A stretch of 64,000 nucleotides of DNA from Thinopyrum elongatum. Taxonomy: Eukaryota; Streptophyta; Magnoliopsida; Poales; Poaceae. The stretch is taken from positions 325,456,929 through 325,520,928 of the forward strand of contig CM022301.1 of NCBI GenBank assembly GCA_011799875.1. Reading direction: 5' to 3'. Shown here piece after piece: positions 33,501-44,990 of the stretch. The position numbers and the translations under genes were made by a program. Position 1 is the first letter of the stretch. Each line of letters starts with the position of its first letter. Under the pieces are notes generated by a model. That model was not told the origin of the DNA, searched no databases, and saw only the letters and a program-made list of their open reading frames with translations.

Positions 33501-35050
33501 GGAGTCTTCGGGAGAGCTCGGGCTCGGCTGTATACGGCGGCGCATGTGCGGGCACAGTGGCGGAGCAGAGTGCTTGTCGCGGCGTGGCAAGGAAGAGGAC
33601 GGAGGGGGAGTGACCGGTGAGGGGTGCGTGGACGACGGGGAGTCAGGTCGACACCAAAGGACACGCCATGGCAGCTTGGGCTGGTCTGTCCGACGCGATG
33701 GATGCGCAGAACGTGGTTCTGGCACGCTTCCTGCGTGGTCACCACGCGTCTTGCGTGCTCTGGCCTACGCCTGCCCGTCTAGCCTTGTCCAACAGGTGCA
33801 TCACTGCTCAAATGGACAAGATTAGTCATTGGAGAAGCTAGGAAGGGTCTGGGTTAGTCGAGGGGATCCAGAACAGTTTCTGGACAGAAACTTGGGCAGG
33901 AAGTTGTGGAGAATTTAATGAGAGTGGGGAGCCAAATCCTTGTCACACTGAAATGTGGTAAGCAGGACTGGATTCTGGTAAATTTTGAATGCATTTGGAC
34001 AAGATTTGCACACACTTCCTTCACCAAGTGCCCTACTGGACAGAAATGAGAAAGTTGGAGCTGTGCTCAAATGGTTTGATTAAATGAGCTGATTTTTGGT
34101 GGAGAGTGATGATTTGGACATATGGACATACTGGTAAAATTTCAGCTCATTTGGAAATGCCAAAGTGGTACTTCCTTCACAGAGCTTTCAAATAGACAGA
34201 AACTTGAGAAAATTGCTGTGGATGAATGGATGGATAAATTGAGCTGATTTTCGGTTTCCATGAGTGATTTATCAATGTTAACAACCATGAAAAATTTCAG
34301 CTCAAATAGATCAAGGGTTCAAGCATTTCCTTTGCAAACTGAAAATCTGAACAGAATTTGCAAATGGATGTTGTGCTCAAACTATGAACTATGGAACTTG
34401 GATTCTGATGGAAATGGTAAAGATATGGATAAGAGAAGCTCCACAATTTATTTGGGATTTTTCCTGGCTACCAAAATGGTAGTTCCTTTAGAAACCGCCC
34501 AAAATGCAATATTGGCATTAAATAGGAAAATGCAATTTCCCTTACTTAATTATGGCCAATATTTTTATGGGAGCTCAATATGATCGCAAAGAATATCTCC
34601 ACAAGTTTTCATGAACTTTGGAGATGGATAGATATTTTCCTGGATTTAATTCCTTTAACTGGCAGAAAAAGTAATTAGTTATAAACGAAAAATATTGCAA
34701 ATGACTTGGCAATAGTTTTGCATATCCAGGGTTTACAACGATAGGATGATCACTGGGAAAAGTTTGGGAGACAACAGATCAAAGTAAATTGGGGTTCCTT
34801 TGTAACGGAAGAAATCAGGGTTTCCCTTCCGGCAACTCGGAAGGTAGGGTCTCGACGGTAAAACCCTGAGAATAAATCTTAGGTGGCAAGGTTGGACTGG
34901 AGGGAATCTCTGGTTGGATAGGGGAGGCAAGGTTAAATGACCATCTTCATATACCCAAGAGCGAGAGAAAATCCGACAATATCGAGAAAAAAGATGGGAG
35001 TCAAATCCCGTAAAAGGAAAAAAACAGGGAGCGAAAACCAGGGTGTTACA
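30594..35050 (-). mobile_element. Solo LTR, 4,457 bp, LARD-like (Sukkula/Erika type)
   Basis: On the minus strand it starts TGTAACACCCTGG and ends GGGGCGCCACA, with GGTAT at 30589-30593 and 35051-35055 as a 5-bp TSD. There is no internal repeat of the ends, no PBS and no retroelement domain, as expected for a single LTR left by recombination. TATAAATA lies at 33377-33370 on the minus strand inside a GC-rich zone. LTRs of this length are known for the LARD elements Sukkula and Erika; that name is a guess from size and termini. Long plus-strand frames at 32609-33613 are GC-driven and not genes. Confidence 0.7.
33370..33377 (-). promoter_or_regulatory. TATA box of the solo LTR
   Basis: TATAAATA on the minus strand between GC-rich blocks, about 1.67 kb from the LTR start. 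It supports the minus orientation of the LTR. Confidence 0.55.
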
Positions 35051-35055
35051 GGTAT
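35051..35055. other. Solo LTR right target-site duplication GGTAT
   Basis: Identical to 30589-30593. Confidence 0.75.
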
Positions 35056-35240
35056 CTTGCGTGTGTACTATGTTAATAAAATACATTTTGTGGAGATCAT
35101 ACGGTCACTGGCTCACCATACAGCTCCGCAATTTGTTGATGACACGATCAATTGACCAGTCAAACGGTCCACGTTCATCAGCGCACATTACCATAGGACC
35201 CACCTGCCAGTGCGTATATGAAAGACAGAAATGGTAATAA
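35056..35240 (+). repeat. Direct repeat, copy right of the solo LTR
   Basis: About 80% similar to 30430-30593 and to the flanks of the SINE (AATACATTTTGTGG then ATCATACGGTCACTGG without an insertion). Confidence 0.75.
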
Positions 35241-35351
35241 ATTAGTGGTCGGTGGGGATTCGAAGTTGTGAGACCTCTGGTTGGCAGCCCGCGCACCCTA
35301 ACCACAGCGAACAAGGTCGCCTTGTGACAATATGCTGAGCCGGCCATTTTA

Positions 35352-35625
35352 ATTGCACGCACGCACGAGCCACTGTGGTGAATACAAACACATCACACAT
35401 ACGCACAAACACGCCCGCATGCATGCATGCAATACTCACACGTACACATGCACGCACGCAACACTCGCACGAACGCACGCACGCATGCAGGCGTGCAACA
35501 CTGACACGTACACATGCACACATGAACACACGCATGCATGCAACACTGAAACGTACACATGCACGCATGCAACACTCGCATGCCTGCATGCACACAGCAC
35601 ACGACGCAAGACACACGCTCAACCT
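35352..35625. repeat. Minisatellite of CATGCA/CACGCA type
   Basis: Imperfect repeats built from GCATGCATGCAACACT and ACACGTACACATGCACGC with a period near 40-50 bases. Open frames on both strands here (Thr/His/Ala-rich or Cys/Val-rich) are products of the repeat, not genes. Confidence 0.85.
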
Positions 35626-35639
35626 ATACGTGCATGCAC

Positions 35640-35850
35640 CCTTTGTTAAGGACATGGATTGTTACGAGTATTAATCAATCTTACCGATGATAAACAGAAC
35701 ATTGATGTTTGCAGCAGTCTTTATAAATCACAACGTATCGAACGGGCTATCAACATATATATGAAAAAATTTAAATTCTCTTACATTATATAGTAGGCTT
35801 ATCAACCTACATGAATTAGATGACGTCACACTCAATGAACAATCATCGGT
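35640..35850. other. AT-rich spacer
   Basis: No feature recognised between the minisatellite and the promoter-like region of the 36-kb pseudogene. Confidence 0.4.
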
Positions 35851-36157
35851 TTATGAAATGCTCGCTTCTCACCACGCTGGCCCGCCAAAAGCTCCTCTGT
35901 CGTGTGCTGCCAGCGTTGGTTCACTGACATGCAGGCCAGGTACCCAACGAGCCCACACGTCAGTGGAAGAACGGCGCGGTGTCTTATGTCAGAGTCGAGG
36001 GCGCCGCTCGCTGCACGCCCGGCTGAACACGCCTCCTTGCCACATTCAAACGCCTCCATGAAACCCGTGTGGAAGCCGGGAAACCCACTCCGGCCACACG
36101 TCCGTTCATGACCGGGCCAGCATTAAACGCAACACCGGCGAGCTCCTCCCGTCCGCC

Positions 36158-36181
36158 GTCTATTTAATCTCCTATTTAAAC
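36158..36181 (+). promoter_or_regulatory. Putative core promoter of the 36-kb pseudogene
   Basis: Two TATTTAA motifs (in TCTATTTAATC and CCTATTTAAACG) lie 80-100 bases before the ATG and are followed by a pyrimidine-rich leader. The upstream block 36010-36115 is repeated at 15540-15635. Confidence 0.45.
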
Positions 36182-36259
36182 GAGGCCAGACGCCGGCCAA
36201 GAATCGCACACCTCCGCTGCTCCCCTATCTCCTCCTTCACCATTTTCTCCACTCTTACA

Positions 36260-36655
36260 ATGGCTTACGAAGAGTAGTTATCCGGCATCCAAGCTGGCTG
36301 GGTGGCCCGCCGAGCCTGCCGGATACGAGCTATGCAGCTCGCTGATCCACCTCCCTCCCCTCACCCGACGGAGCCAGTTGCCGCCCAAGCCGGCGTGTGG
36401 TTCGGCAACCCGCCGCTCCAGGCCAGCTCAATGAGGAGCGGTGAGCTGCTCCACGCCGGTACTGCGGGGAGCACGGGCATCGTCGCTGCCTCATACCGCG
36501 CCTCCCGTGTCTGCGACCGCGTCTCCCGTGTCTGTGGCCGAGACTCCCATGCCTGCGGCCGCGCGATGCAAGCAGAGACAGAAGCCGGGTGTGCGGAGAG
36601 CGACGAGTCGGTGGCCAGCGCCTCCGCGTCTGCCGCCTTCATCGAGGAGAAGTAG
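36260..36655 (+). pseudogene. Small hypothetical gene with nonsense codon 6
   Basis: ATG at 36260 follows a leader typical of plant genes (CTTCACCATTTTCTCC). The frame reads MAYEE, TAG, then LSGIQAGWVARRACRIRAMQ and continues open to TAG at 36653-36655, 132 codons in all. The body is Ala/Arg/Ser-rich with no domain recognised (VSRVCGRDSHACGRAM, SVASASASAAFIEEK). The stop at codon 6 is one change from CAG. Downstream, MKATAEATLAYTAGVLPDPS (from 36686) might be a second exon. Function unknown. Confidence 0.45.
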
Positions 36656-37696
36656 AACACGGGAGGCCGCCGCCACTTGGGTCCCATGAAGGCCACCGCC
36701 GAGGCGACGCTTGCGTACACAGCAGGTGTCTTGCCAGATCCTTCTGTTGCTGACAAATGGATCCGCGGGCGACCATTTAGGCTAGGTATTATTATACCTG
36801 TGCCGTTCAGGAGTAGCATCGCTTAGTTGATTTAAATGTAATGAAATCCGTCATGTTTATATGAAAATCCGGTATTTTATATGAATTCCATCATTGTTTA
36901 TATAAAATATCACCGTCTTTGCATGAATTTTGTCCGGTTTGTTGAGTTTCTGTCAGAATGTGTGCGGCTACAGTTGGATGGCGTAATTTGCGGGTCGCCG
37001 GTCGGTCTGCGGCCGGCTCGGGCGGTGAGGTGGGACAAAAAAAGCACAGCTCGTGCGAGCTTGTCTCCAACGCGCGCGCTGGAGGATGCATGAGCACCCG
37101 AGCTGTACCTCGTTCATCGGTGGCAAAGGCACGGGTGGACAAAAGGGTCGCCAATATTTTGGCTACCCCGAGCAAGACCCAAACAGCCCCTTCCAGCCCC
37201 ACCCCTCCCAGCACATTCAAATCCCTCGTTCGCCGTGAAATTTTGCCATGTGTTGTTTTTATGGATATTTTGCTGTGTGAAAACAAATTTAAATATGAAC
37301 GAATAATCGGTGCCCGCGGTCTTCTGCTAGGACACAGTTGGATGGCCTCATAGTAGTAGTAGTGTAGAGTACTAGTACTACTAGATAGTGAGTGTTTACT
37401 ACTGTATCATGTACGTACTAATTGCAATGCGTGCATGTGTTAGCAGTACAATGACCACGTACCAATTTGATGGTTAGATTTGTGTAAGTTGGATGTCATA
37501 TTATTGCTCTAACATGTGGTCAAAGTTAGCCTCCAAAATGCATTTTAGACCCTATATGGATTGAGGGAGTACATGCATTGCTGAGGTTTCTCTTAATCCT
37601 TGCATGCAACGTTTTTATTGAAGCTTGAAATGTGAACATGTGAATGGGAGGGACTACTACAACCCTTGCAAAAGAACTGTAGTACTAATGGTATCG
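36656..37696. other. Downstream of the 36-kb pseudogene, unassigned
   Basis: 36830-36935 is AT-rich with repeated TATATGAA and may be a 3' untranslated region. 36958-37250 is GC-rich without a recognised gene. A Stowaway-like end (ATATGGATTGAGGGAGTAC) lies at 37555-37573. Confidence 0.4.
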
Positions 37697-38260
37697 TACT
37701 CCCTCCGTTCACCATCTCACATGCTCAATACTTTTGCAAACTATGGAAGTAACAAATTTATTCCACCACTCAGCATCTATTATGGTTAGGGAGATTTCAA
37801 ATTGAGTCATATATACCGGAAAGTAGGCACTTAGGGCATCCACAATGTATGCTTTTTGTTGCCTCTAAGCCCTCTCTCTCCTCTTAGAGGTAGGCCTCTA
37901 TACATTGCATGAACTGCCTCTAACAAAAAATTGGCTAGCACCATGTCTAACCTTAAGAGGCTGCCTCTAACAATGTAACAATCCATCTGGTCCCACTTGT
38001 CAGCCTTAGGAAGCATAAGAAAGTACAAGAGAAATATTACTGATTGAACAAATGTGGTGCTAATCAATACTTTTTAAATTTCTGCTAGGGCCCACCTTAG
38101 AGGCTGGTTAGAGTCTCTATACATTGTGGTTTTTTCATTTGATAAGAGGCAAACCATGTGGAGCCTACCTTAGAGGCAAGGCTCTATACACTGGAGATGA
38201 TTTGTAGTACTACTTTTGATGTGTTCCGTCAGCTCACAGAACGAGGAGAAGCTTGCTTAG
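37697..38260. mobile_element. Stowaway-like MITE remnant next to a Tourist-like MITE
   Basis: 37697-37826 begins TACTCCCTCCGTTCA and is the reverse of the sequence around 38563-38960, sharing CTATGG/CATAG, ATTCCACCACT and AGAGATTTCAAATTGAG. A second element at 37832-38203 begins GGGCATCCACAATGTATG after TTA and ends CTCTATACACTGGAGATG, imperfect termini of Tourist/Harbinger type. Confidence 0.5.
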
Positions 38261-38562
38261 TACGCCCCCTCTCCCCCGCCCACGGGTGCGGTGGCTCGCA
38301 GAGTCGCAGGACTTGAAGAAGCTTGCTTACTACGCCTACGCCCGCTCCCTCGCCCACACGCGCGGTGGCTCGCATGACGAGGAGAAATTTTTAGTACTCC
38401 CTCCGTTAGACATATACTCCTCGTCCCTACCTTGGTTAGAGAGATTATCATATTGTTTGAAATATATGTCTTTTGGTAGTAGGAGTACTACAGTGGTAGG
38501 AGTAGTACAACAACAATTTCCTTGGAGTCCGTGCTATAGCAAGCTACCCTAGGCTATGTTAC

Positions 38563-38960
38563 TACTCCCTCCTTTCCGGTTTATAAGACTAGCCACAGTG
38601 GGAGTAACTTCAGCAGTAACATCGAGTCCAACTCTGCAAATTTGCTTATGTGGCAATGAGTTAATGAGGAGAGAGGTAGTTTGAGTAACTTAGCTAGTTA
38701 CTGTAACATCACATGTCCCAATGCAATATGAGTCTATAACCTAATAAATGAAGCTTTGCATGTTACCACACTTATGTTACTGCCCACTATGAAGGTAGTA
38801 ACATAGTCTAGGGATATGTGTATGTTACTAGTGTATGTTACTCTCCACTGTGGCTAGTCTAAGGCTCAATTTCAAAATCTCTCCAACCAAGGTAGACAGT
38901 GAGTGGTGGAATTAATTTCGTAGTTTGCACAAGTACTTAATTAGTATGCTCGTTTTTCTC
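38563..38960. mobile_element. Stowaway-like element split by a Tourist-like MITE
   Basis: CTCCCTCCTTTCCGGTTTATAA at the left and GGCTCAATTTCAAAATCTCT at the right become continuous when the inner MITE is removed, and then match the reversed 37697-37826 sequence. The far end is not sharply defined. Confidence 0.45.
38587..38859. mobile_element. Tourist-like MITE, 273 bp
   Basis: Terminal inverted repeats GACTAGCCACAGTGG (perfect for 15 bases) with TAA at 38584-38586 and 38860-38862 as TSD. No coding capacity. Size, TIR and TSD fit PIF/Harbinger-derived MITEs. Confidence 0.8.
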
Positions 38961-39400
38961 AAAAAGTTATGTTTACCGATGTATTAATTACAACGAATGC
39001 ATGCATGACCACTAAATTTCCATGAACTTATACATGCATTGGTGAGTCGTAAGTAGTACTACCTCCATAGTGGGTACGTACTCCGTAAAATTAGATTTTC
39101 TCAAAACTAAGTCGCTCAACCTTTATTTGCTTGTTTCCCTTCCTGCCTCATTGCCTCGAATAGACTATATGCCAGACTCCCCTGCCTGCCACGCTGGAAA
39201 AGATCCGCCCTCGCCTTTTTTAGTCCGAGTTTGTATCGATGGATCGCGCGAAGCAGCAAAAACCAAGCCGTGTCTTGTACTCCTTCGTCGTACTAAAAGA
39301 GTAGAGACGCTCGCTTTCATGAATGTTGTACTTCCTCTCGCTGACATGTGGGACATATAACAACCGGGTGGATGTGTCATGCACCAAATAACAGTGCAGA
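38961..39400. other. Unassigned low-copy DNA
   Basis: Only short frames without domains. Confidence 0.35.
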
Positions 39401-39404
39401 ACAG

Positions 39405-39610
39405 CAGGGGGGATGCACCCCAGTCGTAGCGCCCCAGTAGTAGTAATGAGCAATGAGACGTCAAATCACAAACCCGCACCTTTCCCCTAGACGGACGAAG
39501 CAACCATTATTTCACACTTCGCTGAATCCGCTTCTCCATCATCTCCTTCAAGAAAACCACGTATTGCTTCTGCCATTGTTCTGCCTCAAGAGGGACGCGC
39601 ATTGCCTTGG
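39405..39610 (+). repeat. Promoter/leader copy 1 of the 45-kb gene family
   Basis: Contains CGTAGC.CC, GTAATGAGC, GACGTCAAATCACAAA and CGGACGAAGCAACCAT, then TTCAAGAAA.CCA and CTGCCATTGTTCT, in the order found upstream of the minus-strand gene at 46155-45990. No coding exon follows. Confidence 0.6.
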
Positions 39611-40129
39611 TACATCATGACACGTGGGACCGCATGATAGGCCATGCTCCCCCGCCCACCGCTCGGTAAAATCACCTCATTTTTACTAATCTGGATACTA
39701 TCTTTTTAGATCAATACTAGCAAGATGCCCGTGCGTTGCACGGAACATCAAGATGCATTTGTATGAGTAGTTTATCTTGTGGGAGAAAATGATGAATGAG
39801 GGAAGGCCTTATTTGCAAATGTGGATAGGGGTGTGGGTATCTTTTTGCAAAATTGCCATAGTTTCCTTCCTATCCATCAGATATAAATTGGACGGCCTAT
39901 ATTGCAGGATGGCAGGCAATCATCACCAACTCTGTTTTTCATAAGAGTAGGGATAGTCGGGATTTACCAAGGAGCAAAACCAAGTGGTAGGCTGCTCCGG
40001 TCGCGTTGGTGTAGCAACTCAGCAGGGTCAGTCCGCACACGAAATGGTGACATACTTATAGGACCCCTTTGGCCGACGTGTGGCTCATCCACCGTCTTGT
40101 TCCACCGTCCAGTTTGGAGCAGCGATTGG

Positions 40130-40400
40130 ACTTGGAGCCACCTCGGTTGTAGCACCACAGAAGTAGTAAATGAGCGATGAGGGGTCAAATCACAAAGCCC
40201 CGCCTTTCCCGCATTAAGCTGGACGGACGAAGCAACCATCATTTCACTCTAGGGCGCAAGAACATAAAGAAAAAAGAAAACCAATGATGCGTGCGGCAGC
40301 TACCTAGGGCGTCGTAGGGTAGGAGCCTCCGCTACAGATCCGCTTCTCCCTCGTCCTCTTGAAGAAAACCGATGATGTGTGCGGCAGGTAGGGTTTGTAG
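40130..40400 (+). repeat. Promoter/leader copy 2 of the 45-kb gene family
   Basis: Same ordered blocks as 39405-39610 (GGTTGTAGCACCACAG, GTCAAATCACAAAGCC, GACGGACGAAGCAACCAT) but split by about 90 extra bases before CCGCTTCTCCCTCGTCC. No coding exon follows. Confidence 0.6.
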
Positions 40401-41016
40401 GAGTAGGATTGAGGGGCCACGCCATAGTAAATGGGAGAGGGATTGAGTTCGAGTCGACACCTTAATACGGGTGGGCCGCTCGATTTTACCAGAACGAGGC
40501 AGAATTTTGGGTTCGGGGAGCAGTGGAGATATATGTACAAAAAATTGTGGACGTAGGTTCGACCGAAAGGCAATGACGCATGGGCCCCGCATTTTGATAT
40601 ACCCGCGGCCGCGTGAAATTTGCTATTCAAAATAATGCATAAAAGTTCCTCCAAAAACATCTATAACTAATGGGAAGTGAATGTATGCTTAAAATGAAAA
40701 TGTAATACAACGAGAAAAAATGAATTACGGTTAAAAGAATGACATTTCTAACAAAAATGTGAATGTGAACTACATATGTGTGCACGTGACCAACACATAT
40801 ATTGTCAATACAAAATCTAATGCAAGAAATAACTTATGAGTAACATGCACGAATTGATGATGTGGTGCTTGCATGCATAGAGTACAAAAACAATGTGATT
40901 TATGACTTGCATGCATGACGTGTTCATGTGCCATAGTTGCATGTCCAGGAAAAAAGCTAGTGGGTTGTACTAGCTATTTAGGAATAGAAGATGTATATAT
41001 GGAAGTTGTAGGGAAA
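40401..41016. other. Unassigned DNA
   Basis: No gene or repeat recognised. Confidence 0.35.
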
Positions 41017-41194
41017 GAGATGACATGTATCTCAATTGCTATGAGTAGGGATTGGAAAAGAGATGTCATTTGGTTCACATCATAGGAACTTTTCTATTGA
41101 ATCTAGAGATGACATGTATCTCAATTCCTATGAGGAACGATTGGAAAAGAGATGTCATTTGGTTCACATCATAGGAACTTTTCTATTGAATCTA
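41017..41194 (+). repeat. 89-bp tandem duplication
   Basis: Units start at 41017 and 41106 with GAGATGACATGTATCTCAAT and end CTTTTCTATTGAATCTA, with few mismatches. Shorter related blocks (TGTTTATTTTCCTTTGAAAT) follow near 41205 and 41285. Confidence 0.8.
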
Positions 41195-42370
41195 GGCTAA
41201 TGTTTATTTTCCTTTGAAATTGTGGGAGTATAGGAATCCATTCGTATGAACCAAGTGGCTCTAAAGCTATAAAAATGGTATCATGTTTATTTTCCTTTGA
41301 AATGTGGAGTATATGAATCTATTCCTATGAACCAATTGGCTCTAAAGGAAAAATTCCTATAAAAATCATATCATATAGAGTTCCTATGATATTCCTCCAC
41401 ACCAAAGGATGGTTGAAATTGCTGCAGGTGATACGACGGTCTTTCTTTGTACACTCCTCCCCCATCTTTATAGTTACCTCTCGAAGATGAATGAAATGAT
41501 ATATACTGGGTATTCTATATGTGCATTTTGGTATACGAAAAGTCGGTAAAAGTTCACGAGGTTCGAATTTTCAATAAAGCTATATGCACTACATTTTGGA
41601 ATGGAGGGAGGAGCATACATCAGTTGCTAACACTCACGTGGAAGATTTGTGTGTCGGAGGAGTGGCTGTTCTATTAAATGCCATAGCAAAACTGACACTG
41701 TTGGATGCCGATCTAACGGTTCTTACGGCGTTCGTCAGGAAACGGCTTGTGGCAAACGTTTGTCAGATATGATTTACGGACACATGCATTGCATTGATAC
41801 GTGCCCCCTCTCTCTCACGCACACACACACCCTCATGAGTCACGACTCTCCCGAGTCCTCTCGCACCCACTGTCTATCTGTAGGTAGACGTCACACACAT
41901 ATGTGCTCTTCACACCCTACCCTCAGAACTTCTAAAAAATAAAAGACGTCGCACACATTTTATTTTAAGTCACACGTCACACACTTATACTGTTACTCTT
42001 GTGGCAAACGTTCTTTGGGCGTAGTATATTGTACTCTCACGAAGAGAAGCGGTGCACGCACGCACTAGTTCTCTCACACCCACTCGCGGGTACACGTAGG
42101 AGCGCATTTTTTTTGAAGCTAGAAGCGCATTTGTTTACAAAGAGGCATCCCAATTGACATTTTGACTAGTCTAGTTTTCAACTTGATGGAGGGTCGGGGA
42201 CCGCACGTGAATGATACAGTACATAGTGCATCCTGGACGCGGTGATTTGATAGTGCGACCTGGAAGCGGTGGCACGTTATTGATCAAGTTTTATTTTTTA
42301 CTTGAACTTTAAATGAAAATAGTGGTTTGTGCGTATTCAATTTAATAACGGTTGCTACAACAAAATCACT
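41195..42370. other. Unassigned DNA
   Basis: Contains a Stowaway-like end near 41592 (TTTTGGAATGGAGGGAGGA) and CACACA-rich stretches near 41818-41910. No gene recognised. Confidence 0.35.
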
Positions 42371-42374
42371 CCAC

Positions 42375-42385
42375 TATATATATAA
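42375..42385 (+). promoter_or_regulatory. Possible core promoter
   Basis: TATATATATAAG followed by a pyrimidine-rich leader (CCTCTCTTTCACTCTCTC). A short open stretch starts at ATG 42686 (MRPPDAVFATSRRPS) and reaches a GT donor near 42732. No homology recognised, so a transcription unit here is only possible. Confidence 0.3.
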
Positions 42386-42839
42386 GCAGGAGCCTCGGCG
42401 CTTGCTTTACTAGGGTTCCTCTCTTTCACTCTCTCATGCTCTTCAGTTCTAGCAAGACATAGGTGGCCACACTCTCTCTCTGCTCACCGCTGGTCACAAA
42501 TCCGATCGGACCACCTCGGTCGGGGCAGGGGTGTAGGTGCATCGTTCACGCGGTCGTCGGCGGCGAGGGAGGAGACCAACATCTGCCCGCGCGTCCCGAT
42601 TGGCGGCCATGCTGTTCTCTCCAAGATAGCGCCGGCTCGAGAGGGCCTCCAACCCCTTCTTCCTCCCTGCGGTATTGTGGCCAAGATGCGGCCGCCCGAC
42701 GCCGTCTTTGCCACATCCCGACGACCCTCAGGTATATATTCCTTCGAAACCTGCCTTGCTCTACTACCCCAGCTCCCCACGTGGCTGCGTGTGGATCTTT
42801 TTCTACTTCCGTCGGCTGTTCCAAAGCCACCTAGACTTT

Positions 42840-44985
42840 TACTATTATTAGAGGTAAAGCTAGTTCACACAGTCGGATCTAAGAGTTGGTTTAAACAGGG
42901 AAAAAAGTGGGAAAGCTGTAGCATGAATTTAGGACTTGGTTCTAAGAGGAAACGGGGGAAAGTAGTAGATACTGGCTACCCAACCGGTCTCTTGGTTGAA
43001 AAGGCGAAGAAAGTGGGGTGGATGGCAAAGGGTGGGGGGGGGGGGGAAGTGGACCGGTCTCTTGGTCGAAAAAGGAAAGAAAGTGAGGGGTGTTGGGGGC
43101 ACAACGCAAATGAGAACGAGCAGGTCTAGATTTCCTGTGCTCACATAGGAAAATGTCGCCGAGGAGATAAAAAATGGGACAAATGCAGACATGCTGCCTG
43201 AATGTTTGCTGCTCTCGGCAACCACATCTACCTCACCACTTTATGCCCCTGCTGTCCCTACACCCATATCGCTACTGTTAATGTAAAATCACATTAAGCA
43301 TGAAGCAATGCCACCTAATGTCACTATTAAGTAATGGTCTAGTGCCGTCGATAAATTGAAGCAATGTCACCTAATGTCACTATTAAGTAATGCTGTTGTC
43401 GGTCTAGTGCCGTCGACAAATTAAAGCAATGACACCACCATTTTATGAAGTGCTTCCGTCTTGCTTTATTTCCCATGAATTGTGTTTTTGCAGTTACACT
43501 TAAATCTCACACCGCTAACATTGCTTCATCACAGTGGAACTGCACAAATTTGATTACACATTTACTGACCATGTGCTACTCTCATGACAGCAATACTAAT
43601 GCTATTGTTCTGCATGTTAATCTAGTGGCAGTGTTGATGTGATGTGATGCTACTTCTTACTTAATGACACTTTCATACTATCAATGTATTACCAATTATA
43701 ACACAATAGATGCTGTTGTTAATCATATGCCATTGCTTAAATAACTGTATTTCATATTTGCGCAAACAGGGATGTCTGTCTCCATATCGTTTCTATTTGT
43801 GCAATCAAAGTACACACCTCAGTTTTAGTAGAACTGCACAAAATGAGATGGCTATTCCTAGCTGCCATCGTCTAACCTCCCGTCTTCCAGGTATTCCTAC
43901 ATTGGTAGTAACTAGGTAGAATGACCAACGCAATCTAAAAGAAGCTGATTCGTATGTTTTACTTCTTGATTGCAGTGCAGGGACGAGCGAAAACAACTGC
44001 ATCCTAGTCGGGAATGCACTTTCTCCCAATTCATGGATGGATAGAGGACTAGCTGGCACGGCTGCGCGGAGGATTTTGGGATAGGTGCACGAACAAGAGG
44101 CATTGTGGTCTGCTTATTTCTGCACGAACAAGAGAACACAATTATAATTGGTTATTCTGGAATAAGAGAACCTAACCCTGGATGGTGGCAACAAGAAAAA
44201 CCAGAGTGAACTCCAGGAAATTAAATCCTGCCTAGGGAGGCCCTTTGCTCAGAGAAGCCTTGCTTGATTTTTCCTGATTTGTAAACCTTCTGACAACTTT
44301 GTCTTTTGTTGTGAACTAGTAAATGTTTGTTATGTTCTATGAATCATTGAGATGTATAAAATTGCTTAACTTATGATTTTCAAGTATTTTATGAAGCCGA
44401 GTTTAATGTGAATGTTCCACATGAACGCTGGACTAGCGTGTGAACGTTTGGAATTTACATTGTGGCCTCAGTTAACTGCATGGACCACTGTAACAAGATA
44501 CGTAGTTGCTTATATGTCAGACAACAGATTATTGATTGTTAGCTGGTCGATTGCCGACTTTTCTAGTGTTGAAGAGATCTGAGCCAATGTGCCATGTTTT
44601 GCACAACTGCTTACAAGTGGGGTAGCACCAACAGTGTTTACAAGTACTTAACCAGCCTTACGTACCCTATGTATACGTTGGTGCACAGTTCTCGAACAAG
44701 TACTCTATTTCATCAAACACACACTGCTCGTACGATAAACCGTGACAACTTATGTCTTACCATGCCATATTACATGAAAAAACTAGTGAGGACGCATCTG
44801 TTTCGGCAACAATTAGGATGGTTCTCACATGATTCACGGGCACACAAAAGTAGCAGTAGTTCCCATAGATGGATTCAAACAGAGTACAATACTAGCCCCA
44901 GAGGGCTCAATAATAGGCAAGGTTCGGATAATTAGACACAATCCAAACTACTTTTAAACACTAGGTGGGCCAACTATTTCATGCC
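42840..44985. other. Unassigned DNA with small tandem repeats and a G-run
   Basis: A G-run lies near 43034-43047. At 43302-43440 a unit of about 56-65 bp (GAAGCAATG.CACCTAATGTC ... GTCTAGTGCCGTCGA) is repeated two and a half times. The rest has no recognisable gene. Confidence 0.4.
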
Positions 44986-44990
44986 TCGAT

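Noticed and set aside
32609..33613. 334-codon plus-strand open frame, the longest in the window
   Set aside because: It lies inside the GC-rich transcribed part of the minus-strand solo LTR, overlaps other long frames, is Arg/Ala/Gly-rich without domains and has no homolog I recognise.
35353..35674. His/Thr-rich and Cys-rich frames on both strands
   Set aside because: Translations of a CATGCA-type minisatellite.
39720..39760. GATGCCCGTGCGTTGCACGG motif as a transposon terminus
   Set aside because: A common grass repeat motif, but no partner end, TSD or coding sequence could be linked to it.
42463..42834. 123-codon frame after a TATA-like box
   Set aside because: No ATG start and low-complexity content. 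The possible promoter is kept with low confidence only.
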